In this document: one piece after another, positions 34,397-41,884 of the stretch
Layout of the letters: each line of letters starts with the position of its first letter
How positions within the stretch are numbered: position 1 is the stretch's first letter
NCBI GenBank assembly: GCA_021204085.1
Contig: JAJPZY010000044.1
Span: 1-50,649 of the forward strand
Source of the DNA: Clostridiales bacterium
Lineage (GTDB): Bacteria; Bacillota; Clostridia; Lachnospirales; Lachnospiraceae
Direction of reading: 5' to 3'
Length of the DNA stretch: 50,649 nt
Notes under the pieces: generated by a model
What the model was told of the DNA's origin: nothing
What the model saw: only the letters and a program-made list of their open reading frames with translations
Database searches by the model: none
Position numbers and translations under genes: made by a program

Positions 34397-36343
34397 ATGA
34401 CACGTAAATACCCCAACTTATGCAAACCGATCACCCTGGGCAGGGTGACTTTTAAAAACCGCATGTTTTCCGCGCCCATGGGCGGGACAGACATCACAAA
34501 CGACGGCTGCATCGGCCCGAAATCCACCGCATTTTACGAACTGCGCGCAAAGGGCGGCGCCGGCGCGGTGACCGTTTCCGAGTGTATGGTCCACCCTCAG
34601 ACAGACGGCAGCCACGCCTATCACCTGGATCCGTCGATCCTTAACTCGCTCGCCTGTGCGACGTATACGGCGGACGCGATTCGGCGGCACGGCTGTATTC
34701 CCTCTCTGGAATTGTCCCATTCCGGAATGTATGCGGGCACCTATATGACGGATAAATCAAAACAGAAATCCATGCATCAGTGGGGGCCGTCCGCCTGTAC
34801 GCGCCCGGACGGCGTTCCGGTCGAAGCGCTGTCTAAAGAAATGATCGATGACATTGTCAGAGCTTACGGTGATACCGCTGCCATGGCGAAAAGAGCCGGC
34901 TTTGAAATGATCATGGTTCACGGCGGCCATGGCTGGCTGATCAACCAGTTTCTTTCCCCCATGTTTAATAAACGGCAGGACGAGTACGGCGGCTCTCTGG
35001 AAAACCGCTGCCGCTTCGCCGTTGAAGTATTATCCGCTGTCCGTCAGGCAGTGGGACCGTTTTTCCCAATCGAGTTCCGCATGAGCGGATCAGAGCTGGT
35101 GGAGGACGGCTATGATCTTGATGAAGGGATCCGTATTGCACAGCAGATTGAGCCCTACATTGACCTTCTGCATGTTTCCGCCGGGACCTACCAGCGCAGC
35201 TTCGGCGATACCCATCCTTCCATGTTCCGTGACCACGGCTGCAATGTTTACCTGGCTGCAGAGATCAAAAAGCATGTGAATGTCCCGGTCGCGACGCTGG
35301 GAGGATTAAATGACCCGGATCAGATGGAGGAGATTCTTGCTTCCGGAAAAGCGGATGTGGTAGAGATGGCCCGCGCGCTTCTGGCAGACCCTTATCTGCC
35401 GGAAAAAATCATGGAAAACCGGGAAGAGGACATTATCAGATGTCTCCGCTGCTTTACCTGCATGGCAGAGCGTGCCGCCACATCGACCAGAAGATGCACG
35501 GTAAATCCGCTGATCGGCCGTGAAATGGAAGGGGATAAAGTTATCCCTGCAGCGAAAAAGAAAAAAGTGCTGGTGGCCGGTGCCGGGCCGGGAGGCCTCT
35601 ACGCCGCATACACTGCGGCAAGACGCGGACATCAGGTGATTCTCTGTGAGAAAGAAGATGAAGTGGGCGGCATCCTGAAAGGGGAGCAGGCACTGCCTTT
35701 CAAACGGGAAATGTATGAGCTGTCCCGCACCTATGAGCGGTTCTGCCGACAGACCGGTGTAGAGATACGTCTGTCCACAGAAGTGACAAAAGAATATGTT
35801 GAAAAGGAAAGCCCCGACGCACTGATCATCGCAGTCGGGTCGGAACCTCTTCTGCCGCCAATCCCCGGTCTGGACGGCAGCAATGTCGTAGTGGTAAACA
35901 ATTATTATCTGGAAAAAGAAAAAGTCGCAGATGATGTGGTCGTCTTCGGCGGTGGTCTGGCAGGATGTGAGATTGCGATCCACCTCGGCAAAGAGGGGAA
36001 AAACGTTCATCTGGTGGAGATGCGCGGGGAACTCGCGCCGGATGCGAATGTCCGCCACCGCCCTCTGCTGTTAAAAGAAATCGCGCAATATGTGACCGTT
36101 CACACCGGATACCGCGGACTGCGGGTAAGCGAAGAGGGTATCTGGTGTGAAACCGGGGATAAACAGGAGGTGCTGGTGCCGGGCAAAACCGTCATCTGTG
36201 CTTTGGGACAGCGATCCAGAACCGCCGTGACAAATGAACTTGCCGACAGTGCTCTGCGCGTAGCGGTGATCGGAGACGCCGGAAAGGTTTCCACTATTAC
36301 AAACGCGGTTTACCAGGGATACCACGCTGCGCTGGATATTTAA
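34397..36343 (+). CDS. Fe-S flavin NAD(P)H oxidoreductase (Old Yellow Enzyme / 2,4-dienoyl-CoA reductase / BaiCD class)
   Basis: The enzyme (648 residues) has three parts. A TIM barrel binding FMN spans about 1-350 (FKNRMFSAPMGG, LELSHSGMYAG, MVHGGHGWLINQFLSPMFNKRQDEYGGSLENR). A [4Fe-4S] motif follows, CLRCFTC then a Cys 12 residues later (C-x2-C-x2-C-x11-C), the spacing of trimethylamine-dehydrogenase-like members. The C-terminal half is an FAD/NAD(P)H domain (VLVAGAGPGGLYAAYTAARRGH, VVVFGGGLAGCEIAIHLG, AVIGDAGK). Such enzymes reduce carbon-carbon double bonds in enoates, dienoyl-CoA, bile-acid intermediates or similar electrophiles. The divergent PadR gene suggests induction by an aromatic or toxic substrate. 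The natural substrate is unknown. Confidence 0.9.
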   Translation: MTRKYPNLCKPITLGRVTFKNRMFSAPMGGTDITNDGCIGPKSTAFYELRAKGGAGAVTVSECMVHPQTDGSHAYHLDPSILNSLACATYTADAIRRHGCIPSLELSHSGMYAGTYMTDKSKQKSMHQWGPSACTRPDGVPVEALSKEMIDDIVRAYGDTAAMAKRAGFEMIMVHGGHGWLINQFLSPMFNKRQDEYGGSLENRCRFAVEVLSAVRQAVGPFFPIEFRMSGSELVEDGYDLDEGIRIAQQIEPYIDLLHVSAGTYQRSFGDTHPSMFRDHGCNVYLAAEIKKHVNVPVATLGGLNDPDQMEEILASGKADVVEMARALLADPYLPEKIMENREEDIIRCLRCFTCMAERAATSTRRCTVNPLIGREMEGDKVIPAAKKKKVLVAGAGPGGLYAAYTAARRGHQVILCEKEDEVGGILKGEQALPFKREMYELSRTYERFCRQTGVEIRLSTEVTKEYVEKESPDALIIAVGSEPLLPPIPGLDGSNVVVVNNYYLEKEKVADDVVVFGGGLAGCEIAIHLGKEGKNVHLVEMRGELAPDANVRHRPLLLKEIAQYVTVHTGYRGLRVSEEGIWCETGDKQEVLVPGKTVICALGQRSRTAVTNELADSALRVAVIGDAGKVSTITNAVYQGYHAALDI

Positions 36344-36347
36344 TTTC

Positions 36348-36376
36348 TTGCACCTCTTTCATAAAGTGTATATAAT
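36348..36376 (+). promoter_or_regulatory. Promoter of the hemB-hemL operon
   Basis: TTGCAC (36348-36353), a 17-bp spacer and a perfect TATAAT (36371-36376). It starts four bases after the stop codon of the oxidoreductase gene. Confidence 0.75.
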
Positions 36377-36393
36377 GATAATGGCGACAAAAA

Positions 36394-36439
36394 GGTATGA
36401 TACTTCAGATTGCTCCACGAAACCCGTTCTCGCAATCTG
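36394..36439 (+). repeat. Palindromic leader element before hemB (copy B)
   Basis: CAGATTGC (36406-36413) and GCAATCTG (36432-36439) form an 8-bp stem around an 18-nt loop holding a further GAA/TTC pair. The first 20 bases (36394-36413) are identical to copy A before padR, in opposite orientation. It lies in the predicted 5' leader, just before the AAAGGAG ribosome site of hemB. Confidence 0.75.
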
Positions 36440-36465
36440 ACTACTTATAAAAAAGGAGCACTATC

Positions 36466-37449
36466 ATGAATTTAACTACACGTCCCCGCCGTCTTCGCTA
36501 CGGGGAAACCCTTCGCAAAATGGTCCGGGAAACACGGATGGATCCGTCTTCCCTGATCTACCCGCTCTTTGTCCGGGAGGGAAGCGGCATCACAGAAGAA
36601 ATTCCCACGATGCCCGGGCAATACCGCTACAGCGTAGATACCATGGGTGAAAAGCTGGCCTCCCTTCAAAATGCCGGCGTCTCATCTGTCATGTTTTTCG
36701 GTATCCCGGATCACAAAGATGAGGTCGGCAGCGGTGCCTACGACGCCAATGGCATCGTCCAGCGGGCGCTGCGGCAGGCACGAAAAGACTTTCCGAACAT
36801 GTATCTTATCACAGACGTCTGCATGTGCGAATATACTTCACACGGACACTGCGGCGTCCTCTGCGGACACGAAGTGGACAATGACAAAACACTGAAGCTG
36901 CTGGCTCAGACTGCCCTCTCCCACGCGGAAGCCGGCGCCGATATGGTGGCTCCCTCCGATATGATGGACGGGCGGGTGGCTGCCATCCGTACAATCCTTG
37001 ACAGCCACGGATACATCAACACGCCGATCATGTCCTACGCGGTCAAGTATGCTTCCGTCTTTTACGGACCGTTCCGCGATGCCGCGGGCTCCGCTCCCGC
37101 ATTCGGCGACCGCAAAAGTTATCAGATGGACTACCACAACAGCCGGGAGGGCATCAAGGAAGCGCTGCTGGATATTCAGGAAGGCGCAGATATTATCATG
37201 GTAAAACCGGCCATGTCTTATCTGGATATGGTCGCCAAAATCAAAAACGAGGTTCATGTGCCGGTAGCGTCCTACAGCGTCAGCGGCGAATACAGCATGA
37301 TCAAAGCCGGAGCCAGTCTCGGCTATATTGATGAGGAAAAAATCATCTGCGAGACAGCCGCCTCGGCATTCCGCGCCGGATGCGACATTTATCTGACCTA
37401 TTTTGCGGAAGAAATCGCCGGATATATGAAGGAGGGAAAAATCGGATGA
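36466..37449 (+). CDS. hemB: Delta-aminolevulinic acid dehydratase (porphobilinogen synthase)
   Basis: The enzyme (327 residues) condenses two 5-aminolevulinates to porphobilinogen. Metal-ligand cysteines are seen in DVCMCEYTSHGHCGVLCG. The two active-site lysines lie in PIMSYAVKYASVFYGPFRDAA and DIIMVKPAMSYLDMV. The Cys-rich site indicates the zinc type. AAAAGGAG precedes the start. The stop overlaps the hemL start (ATGA), so the two are coupled. Confidence 0.97.
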   Translation: MNLTTRPRRLRYGETLRKMVRETRMDPSSLIYPLFVREGSGITEEIPTMPGQYRYSVDTMGEKLASLQNAGVSSVMFFGIPDHKDEVGSGAYDANGIVQRALRQARKDFPNMYLITDVCMCEYTSHGHCGVLCGHEVDNDKTLKLLAQTALSHAEAGADMVAPSDMMDGRVAAIRTILDSHGYINTPIMSYAVKYASVFYGPFRDAAGSAPAFGDRKSYQMDYHNSREGIKEALLDIQEGADIIMVKPAMSYLDMVAKIKNEVHVPVASYSVSGEYSMIKAGASLGYIDEEKIICETAASAFRAGCDIYLTYFAEEIAGYMKEGKIG

Positions 37450-38720
37450 CGAACTCGGAAAAATTATTTGAACGCGCCGTGAAAGTAATCCCCGGAGGTG
37501 TAAACAGCCCGGTCCGCGCTTTCGGATCCGTAGGACTCTCCCCGCGGATGATTGCCTCCGCCGACGGCACACATATGACGGACGAAGACGGCAATACTTA
37601 CCTGGATTTTGTGGGTTCCTGGGGGCCGATGGTCCTCGGCCATAATCATCCCGCTGTGCGGGAAGCCGTGATCAAAGCCTGTGAGCAGGGCTTAAGCTAC
37701 GGCGCCGCCACAAAGCGCGAAGTAGAAATGGCAGAGCTGATCTGCGGCTCCGTCCCGAATCTGGAAATGGTCCGCATGGTAAACTCCGGCACGGAAGCAG
37801 TGATGAGCGCCATCCGCGCCGCCAGAGGATACACCGGCCGTGATAAGATCGTAAAATTCATGGGATGCTACCACGGCCACTCAGACGCTCTGCTTGTGCA
37901 GGCGGGATCCGGCGTTATGACCGCCGGAATTCCGGACAGTGCGGGGGTTCCAAAAGGGTGCACGGCAGATACCCTCTCCGCTATTTATAATGATGCCGAC
38001 TCCGTACAGCGGCTGTTTGACGAATTTCCGGATCAGATCGCCGCAGTCATCGTAGAGCCGGTCGGCGCTAACATGGGTGTTGTCCCTCCAAATGAAGGTT
38101 TTCTTGCATCGCTTCGCACCATGTGCACAAAAAATGGCGCTTTACTGATCTTTGATGAAGTAATCACGGGATTCCGCCTCGCCTTCGGCGGCGCGCAGGA
38201 ATATTTCGGAATTGATGCCGACCTGATGACCTACGGAAAAATCATCGGTGCCGGCATGCCGGTCGGCGCCTACGGCGGAAAGCGCGAAATCATGGAAAAA
38301 GTCTCCCCCTTAGGCCCGGTTTATCAGGCGGGAACCTTAAGCGGCAACCCGGTCGCCATGGCCGCCGGGCTGGCACAGCTGACGATTTTAAAAGAAAACC
38401 CGCAGATTTACACCGACTTAAACGCGATGGGCGACTGGTTCTTCGGCGAGATCAAAAAAATCGCGGCGCAGGCTCCCCTGGCCGCGACCGCCAACTCCTG
38501 CGGTTCGCTCGGATGCCTCTTTTTCACGGAGCAGCCGGTTACCAACTATGAAACGGCAAAGACCTCCAATACCGAAAATTACGCGGACTATTTCCGCTAT
38601 ATGATTAGCAACGGGATCTATCTGGCGCCGGCGCAGTTCGAGGCCATGTTCCTCTCCGCGGCGCATACACGGGAAGAGCTGGAGGGTGTGCTGGAGCTGA
38701 TACGCAGTTATCTGCTATAA
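37446..38720 (+). CDS. hemL: Glutamate-1-semialdehyde 2,1-aminomutase
   Basis: The PLP enzyme (424 residues) makes 5-aminolevulinate from glutamate-1-semialdehyde in the C5 pathway. Clear family motifs are IPGGVNSPVRAFGSVG, MVNSGTEAVMSAIRAARG, FDEVITGFRLAFGGAQEYFG and the PLP lysine in MTYGKIIGAGMPVGAYGG. The ATG at 37446 overlaps the hemB stop and has GGAGGG nine bases upstream inside hemB. The usual partners hemA, hemC and hemD are not in this window. Confidence 0.97.
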   Translation: MTNSEKLFERAVKVIPGGVNSPVRAFGSVGLSPRMIASADGTHMTDEDGNTYLDFVGSWGPMVLGHNHPAVREAVIKACEQGLSYGAATKREVEMAELICGSVPNLEMVRMVNSGTEAVMSAIRAARGYTGRDKIVKFMGCYHGHSDALLVQAGSGVMTAGIPDSAGVPKGCTADTLSAIYNDADSVQRLFDEFPDQIAAVIVEPVGANMGVVPPNEGFLASLRTMCTKNGALLIFDEVITGFRLAFGGAQEYFGIDADLMTYGKIIGAGMPVGAYGGKREIMEKVSPLGPVYQAGTLSGNPVAMAAGLAQLTILKENPQIYTDLNAMGDWFFGEIKKIAAQAPLAATANSCGSLGCLFFTEQPVTNYETAKTSNTENYADYFRYMISNGIYLAPAQFEAMFLSAAHTREELEGVLELIRSYLL

Positions 38721-38757
38721 TCCGTCAAATCATATATATGCGAAAGGATAAATTGCT

Positions 38758-39201
38758 ATGCACTTTCCTTTATTCATTGATATCAGTGAAAAAAATATCC
38801 TGATCGTGGGCGGCGGCACCATCGCTGACCGGCGTGTGCACACATTGCTTCCGTTTACAGAGAACCTCACCCTTGTCGCTCCGGCAGTTACCGGCAGATT
38901 AAATGACCTGGCAGAATCCGGCAAAATCCGAATCCTGCCACGACCATTCGAGATCAATGACCTGCAAAACCGGGAACTGGTTCTAGCCGTTACCGACGAT
39001 GAGAACCTGAACCGTGAAATCAGCCGACTCTGCCATGAACGGAACATTCCGGTCAATGTAAGCAGCGACCAGACGCTCTGCGACTTTCAGTTCCCGTCCA
39101 TCGTTACGGAAGGAGATGTTGTGATCGGAATCAACGCCTCCGGGAAAAATCACCATCTGGTCAAAGAAACACGGATGGAAATCGAGAAATTGTTTTCTTA
39201 A
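38758..39201 (+). CDS. Precorrin-2 dehydrogenase / sirohydrochlorin ferrochelatase-like (Met8/CysG-N type)
   Basis: A protein of 147 residues with a Rossmann NAD site near the start (NILIVGGGTIADRRVHTLL), VLAVTDDENLNREISRLCHERNIPVNVSSDQTLCDFQFPS with the Asp region needed for dehydrogenation, and GDVVIGINASGKNH. It covers the NAD-binding domain but lacks most of the C-terminal dimerisation/helical domain of Met8, so it may do only the oxidation of precorrin-2 to sirohydrochlorin. It lies 37 bp after hemL and is probably in the same transcript. Siroheme made through it would serve sulfite or nitrite reductase, which fits the nearby sulfate importer. Confidence 0.85.
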   Translation: MHFPLFIDISEKNILIVGGGTIADRRVHTLLPFTENLTLVAPAVTGRLNDLAESGKIRILPRPFEINDLQNRELVLAVTDDENLNREISRLCHERNIPVNVSSDQTLCDFQFPSIVTEGDVVIGINASGKNHHLVKETRMEIEKLFS

Positions 39202-39215
39202 CCAGGGAGATTCGC

Positions 39216-39308
39216 GTGAAAAAAGCAGCTCTTTTATTACTAAACGACTATGCTAAGCTCGACGTTCGCCTATGGCTCCGTCTTGCTAAGCACCGCATGT
39301 ATACATGA
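39216..39308 (+). CDS. Short ORF, possible 5' remnant of a DJ-1/PfpI-type gene
   Basis: A 30-codon frame starts with GTG six bases after AGGGAG and opens with VKKAALLLLNDYA, which looks like the first strand and turn of DJ-1/PfpI-family proteins (often continuing ADWE). After that point the frame runs into the hairpin elements (39251-39356) and ends at TGA 39306-39308. It may be a gene start cut off by insertion of those elements, or a leader peptide. Translation is not proven. Confidence 0.35.
   Translation: MKKAALLLLNDYAKLDVRLWLRLAKHRMYT
39251..39292 (+). repeat. Structured hairpin element 1 in the thrE leader
   Basis: TGCTAAGC/GCTAAGCA outer stem (one A-A mismatch), a TC/TT internal loop, inner stem GACG/CGTC and a 14-nt loop TTCGCCTATGGCTC. 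It shares its design and loop with element 2, while stem bases differ in compensating pairs. Confidence 0.7.
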
Positions 39309-39356
39309 AAGTTGCCAATCAGCGTTCGCTTATGGCTCCGCTTCTTGGACTTTCAT
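39305..39356 (+). repeat. Structured hairpin element 2 in the thrE leader
   Basis: ATGAAAGT/ACTTTCAT outer stem, CCAA/TTGG second stem, a TC/TC internal loop, inner stem AGCG/CGCT and a 14-nt loop TTCGCTTATGGCTC. The loop differs from that of element 1 at one base. A further CCGCC/GGCGG hairpin lies between this element and the start of the exporter gene. Confidence 0.75.
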
Positions 39357-39400
39357 AGTAATCATACCGCCGGCCAAAGGGCGGCGAAATGGAGATTTTT

Positions 39401-40186
39401 ATGGAACAAACCATGGCAAAAGCCACTCATAACAATCTGGACTACATAACCGAATTCGCACTGAAATTAAGCGAGAAAATGCTGGTCAGCGGCGCAAATC
39501 TGGAGCGGGTCACCGATACCGTCTATCACATCTGCGAAAGCTACCACTGCAAAGACGTACACTTTTTCGCCCTGAACTGCTATCTGAACCTGAGTCTGGA
39601 AAGCCCGGACGGCGGCAAGTCCTCCGGCCAGCGATGCATTTACAGCGGCATGGATACACACCTCAAGCTGCTCGGACGCTTAAACCAGCTCTCCCGGGAA
39701 GTCTGTACGAAAAAACCGGAACCGGAAAAACTGGACGATATGCTGGAAGACGCCGTCAGCACGGATACTTATTCGCTTCCGACAATCCTGCTGGGCTACC
39801 TGATCGCCATGGTCGCCATGACCTATATCTTTGACGGCACCTTCCGGGACCTGGCAGTCATTTTAATCAACTCCGTGCTTATTTTCCTGGCTGGACTCCG
39901 TATCAAAAAACTGGTCATCAACAAAATCATTTACGATGTGCTATGTACGTTTATGGTGGGATGCGTCGCTATTTTCTTTCAATATCTCGGCGTGATCGAT
40001 ACGGTGTTTACTGTCATGATCGTTAACAGCATGATGCTGATTCCCGGTATCCAGCTGGTCAATTCCATCCGGAATGTCCTCTGCGGGAACGAGATCAACG
40101 GCATCATAGAATTTTTCAAGGTGATCATAGAGACCATCGCGATTGTGGGCGGATTTATTTTAAGCATTTATCTTTTTGCACTATAA
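39401..40186 (+). CDS. Threonine/serine exporter, ThrE N-terminal subunit (DUF1212)
   Basis: The protein has 261 residues from the ATG at 39401 (GGAG six to seven bases upstream). A cytoplasmic front part (FALKLSEKMLVSGANLERVTDTVYHICESYHC, a typical DUF1212 opening) is followed by about five membrane helices (LPTILLGYLIAMVAMTYIF, LAVILINSVLIFLAGL, VLCTFMVGCVAIFF, VMIVNSMMLIPGIQL, VIIETIAIVGGFILSIYLF). In Corynebacterium ThrE one long chain exports threonine and serine; in many Bacillota the two halves are separate genes, as here. The second half follows after 19 bp. Confidence 0.9.
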   Translation: MEQTMAKATHNNLDYITEFALKLSEKMLVSGANLERVTDTVYHICESYHCKDVHFFALNCYLNLSLESPDGGKSSGQRCIYSGMDTHLKLLGRLNQLSREVCTKKPEPEKLDDMLEDAVSTDTYSLPTILLGYLIAMVAMTYIFDGTFRDLAVILINSVLIFLAGLRIKKLVINKIIYDVLCTFMVGCVAIFFQYLGVIDTVFTVMIVNSMMLIPGIQLVNSIRNVLCGNEINGIIEFFKVIIETIAIVGGFILSIYLFAL

Positions 40187-40205
40187 GATAGGGGAGAATA
40201 TAGTT

Positions 40206-40715
40206 ATGATAGACTCAATACTGCTGATACTTTTTTCTTTTGCCGCATCCTTCGGGTTCGGCATTGTCTTCCGAATTGAAAAAAAATACCTTGTCCTGGC
40301 GGGCATAAGCGGCGCACTGACAAGGTTTATATATCTTCTCCTTCTGCAGTTCATTTCAGAGAGCTTTATTTACAATTTTCTCGCGGCAACAGCGGCGGCC
40401 CTTTTTGCGGAGCTGATGGCCATTTATACGAAAAACCCGTCCACCGTTTTTCTGTATCCCTCCATCATCCCGCTGATTCCCGGAGGCGCGCTGTACTACT
40501 CCGTCGTCGGGCTGATGCTCCAGAGCAGCGAATATATCTCCGAATACCTCGCGCTCTGCATTCATTCTCTGGCGGGACTCGGGCTCGGATTCGTCACCGT
40601 CTCCATCATCATGCATTACAAGAGGCGGTATCTGCGGATTGTGAGGCGAAGGAAAGCACTTGCAGCTCTGAAAGCGGCAAAAAAAGCACAAAAGACTCAT
40701 GAAAATGAAAAATAA
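40206..40715 (+). CDS. Threonine/serine exporter, ThrE C-terminal subunit (DUF3815)
   Basis: A membrane protein of 169 residues with about five helices: LLILFSFAASFGFGIVF, LAGISGALTRFIYLLLLQF, FLAATAAALFAELMAIY with the conserved KNPSTVFLYPSIIPLIPGGALYY motif, and LGLGFVTVSIIM. It ends in a Lys/Arg/Ala-rich tail (KRRYLRIVRRRKALAALKAAKKA). The ATG at 40206 has GGGGAG nine bases upstream. It pairs with the preceding gene to form the complete exporter. Its stop is four bases from the end of the convergent cysA gene, leaving no room for separate terminators. Confidence 0.9.
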   Translation: MIDSILLILFSFAASFGFGIVFRIEKKYLVLAGISGALTRFIYLLLLQFISESFIYNFLAATAAALFAELMAIYTKNPSTVFLYPSIIPLIPGGALYYSVVGLMLQSSEYISEYLALCIHSLAGLGLGFVTVSIIMHYKRRYLRIVRRRKALAALKAAKKAQKTHENEK

Positions 40716-40719
40716 GTCT

Positions 40720-41787
40720 TTACAGCGCCTCCACGTCGACCCCCTCCAGCCTGCGGTTCTCGAAGGTCAGAGTTTCTCCGCCGTCCAGCACATAAATCCG
40801 GTAGATCAGCACGCACATATGCTCTCCAATCTTCACCGGACGCCGCTCGGGCGAACGGTTTGTCGTCAGAAAGATACCATTTACATCCAGCGTAATCTCC
40901 AGATAGCTGCCACGGAACGCGATATTGGTAATCACGCCCTCCTCCGTGTCGGCAAGCAGGCTATGGAATTTCTCATTATCGCTCTTAAACGCTTCCACAA
41001 ACTCCGGGCGGATGACCGCCGGCTTCCCTGCAGGAACATGCTCAAATCCCTTAAATCCGCTGAAATCCGAATGAACCGCGGAGGTTCCGATAAACTGCGC
41101 GACAAAGGAAGTCTTCGGTTTATTATAGATATCCGCGGGTTTTCCTTTCTGCTCCAGCCGTCCTTCATTGATGACGATGATCTCATCCGCCACCTCCACC
41201 GCTTCCTCCTGGTCATGGGTAACAAAAATGCTTGTAATCCCCACTTTCGCGATCATCTGTTTCAGCCAGATGCGAAGCTCCTTGCGCACCTTGGCGTCTA
41301 TAGCGGCAAACGGCTCGTCGAGAAGCAAAAGCTGCGGCTCCGGCGCCAGCGCCCGGGCAAATGCAACTCTCTGCCTCTGCCCTCCGGAAAGCTGATTCGG
41401 ATACCGCCGCTCCATCCCTTCCAGCCCAACCAGCGCAATCAATTCATTTACCCGCTCCCGGATTTCTTCTTTGCTCTTTTTTAAAACTTTCAGGCCAAAG
41501 GCAATATTCTCATAGACTGTCATATAGCGGAAAAGCGCGTAATTCTGAAAAACAAAACCGATTCCCCGCTCTCCGGCCGGAACGTCATTCACCACTTTTC
41601 CCTCAATCACCACATCCCCGGAATCCTGATGCTCCAGCCCCGCGATCATCCGCAGAATCGTCGTCTTTCCGCTCCCGCTTGGGCCGAGGAGCGCAACCAG
41701 GCTGCCCTGCTCCACTCCAAAGCTGATATCTTTTGCCGCCTCGTAAGAGCCGAAATTTTTATTGATATGCTGCATTTCTACATACAT
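40720..41787 (-). CDS. cysA: Sulfate/thiosulfate ABC importer ATPase
   Basis: The ATPase (355 residues) has Walker [14 protein letters not shown]-loop [20 protein letters not shown], signature [15 protein letters not shown], Walker [21 protein letters not shown] and switch [16 protein letters not shown]. These stretches match CysA closely. A C-terminal regulatory domain ([28 protein letters not shown]) completes it. It is the last gene of the sulfate operon, 97 bp after the permease gene, with a GGAGGA site before the ATG. Confidence 0.93.
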   Translation of the reverse strand: MYVEMQHINKNFGSYEAAKDISFGVEQGSLVALLGPSGSGKTTILRMIAGLEHQDSGDVVIEGKVVNDVPAGERGIGFVFQNYALFRYMTVYENIAFGLKVLKKSKEEIRERVNELIALVGLEGMERRYPNQLSGGQRQRVAFARALAPEPQLLLLDEPFAAIDAKVRKELRIWLKQMIAKVGITSIFVTHDQEEAVEVADEIIVINEGRLEQKGKPADIYNKPKTSFVAQFIGTSAVHSDFSGFKGFEHVPAGKPAVIRPEFVEAFKSDNEKFHSLLADTEEGVITNIAFRGSYLEITLDVNGIFLTTNRSPERRPVKIGEHMCVLIYRIYVLDGGETLTFENRRLEGVDVEAL

Positions 41788-41884
41788 GACACATTGTCCT
41801 CCGTCAGCAACCTCTGTTTTCTCTTCGCTGATTTTTCCTGTATTTTCTATTATCTTCTTTCGCCAATAACGGACGATCTGATTT

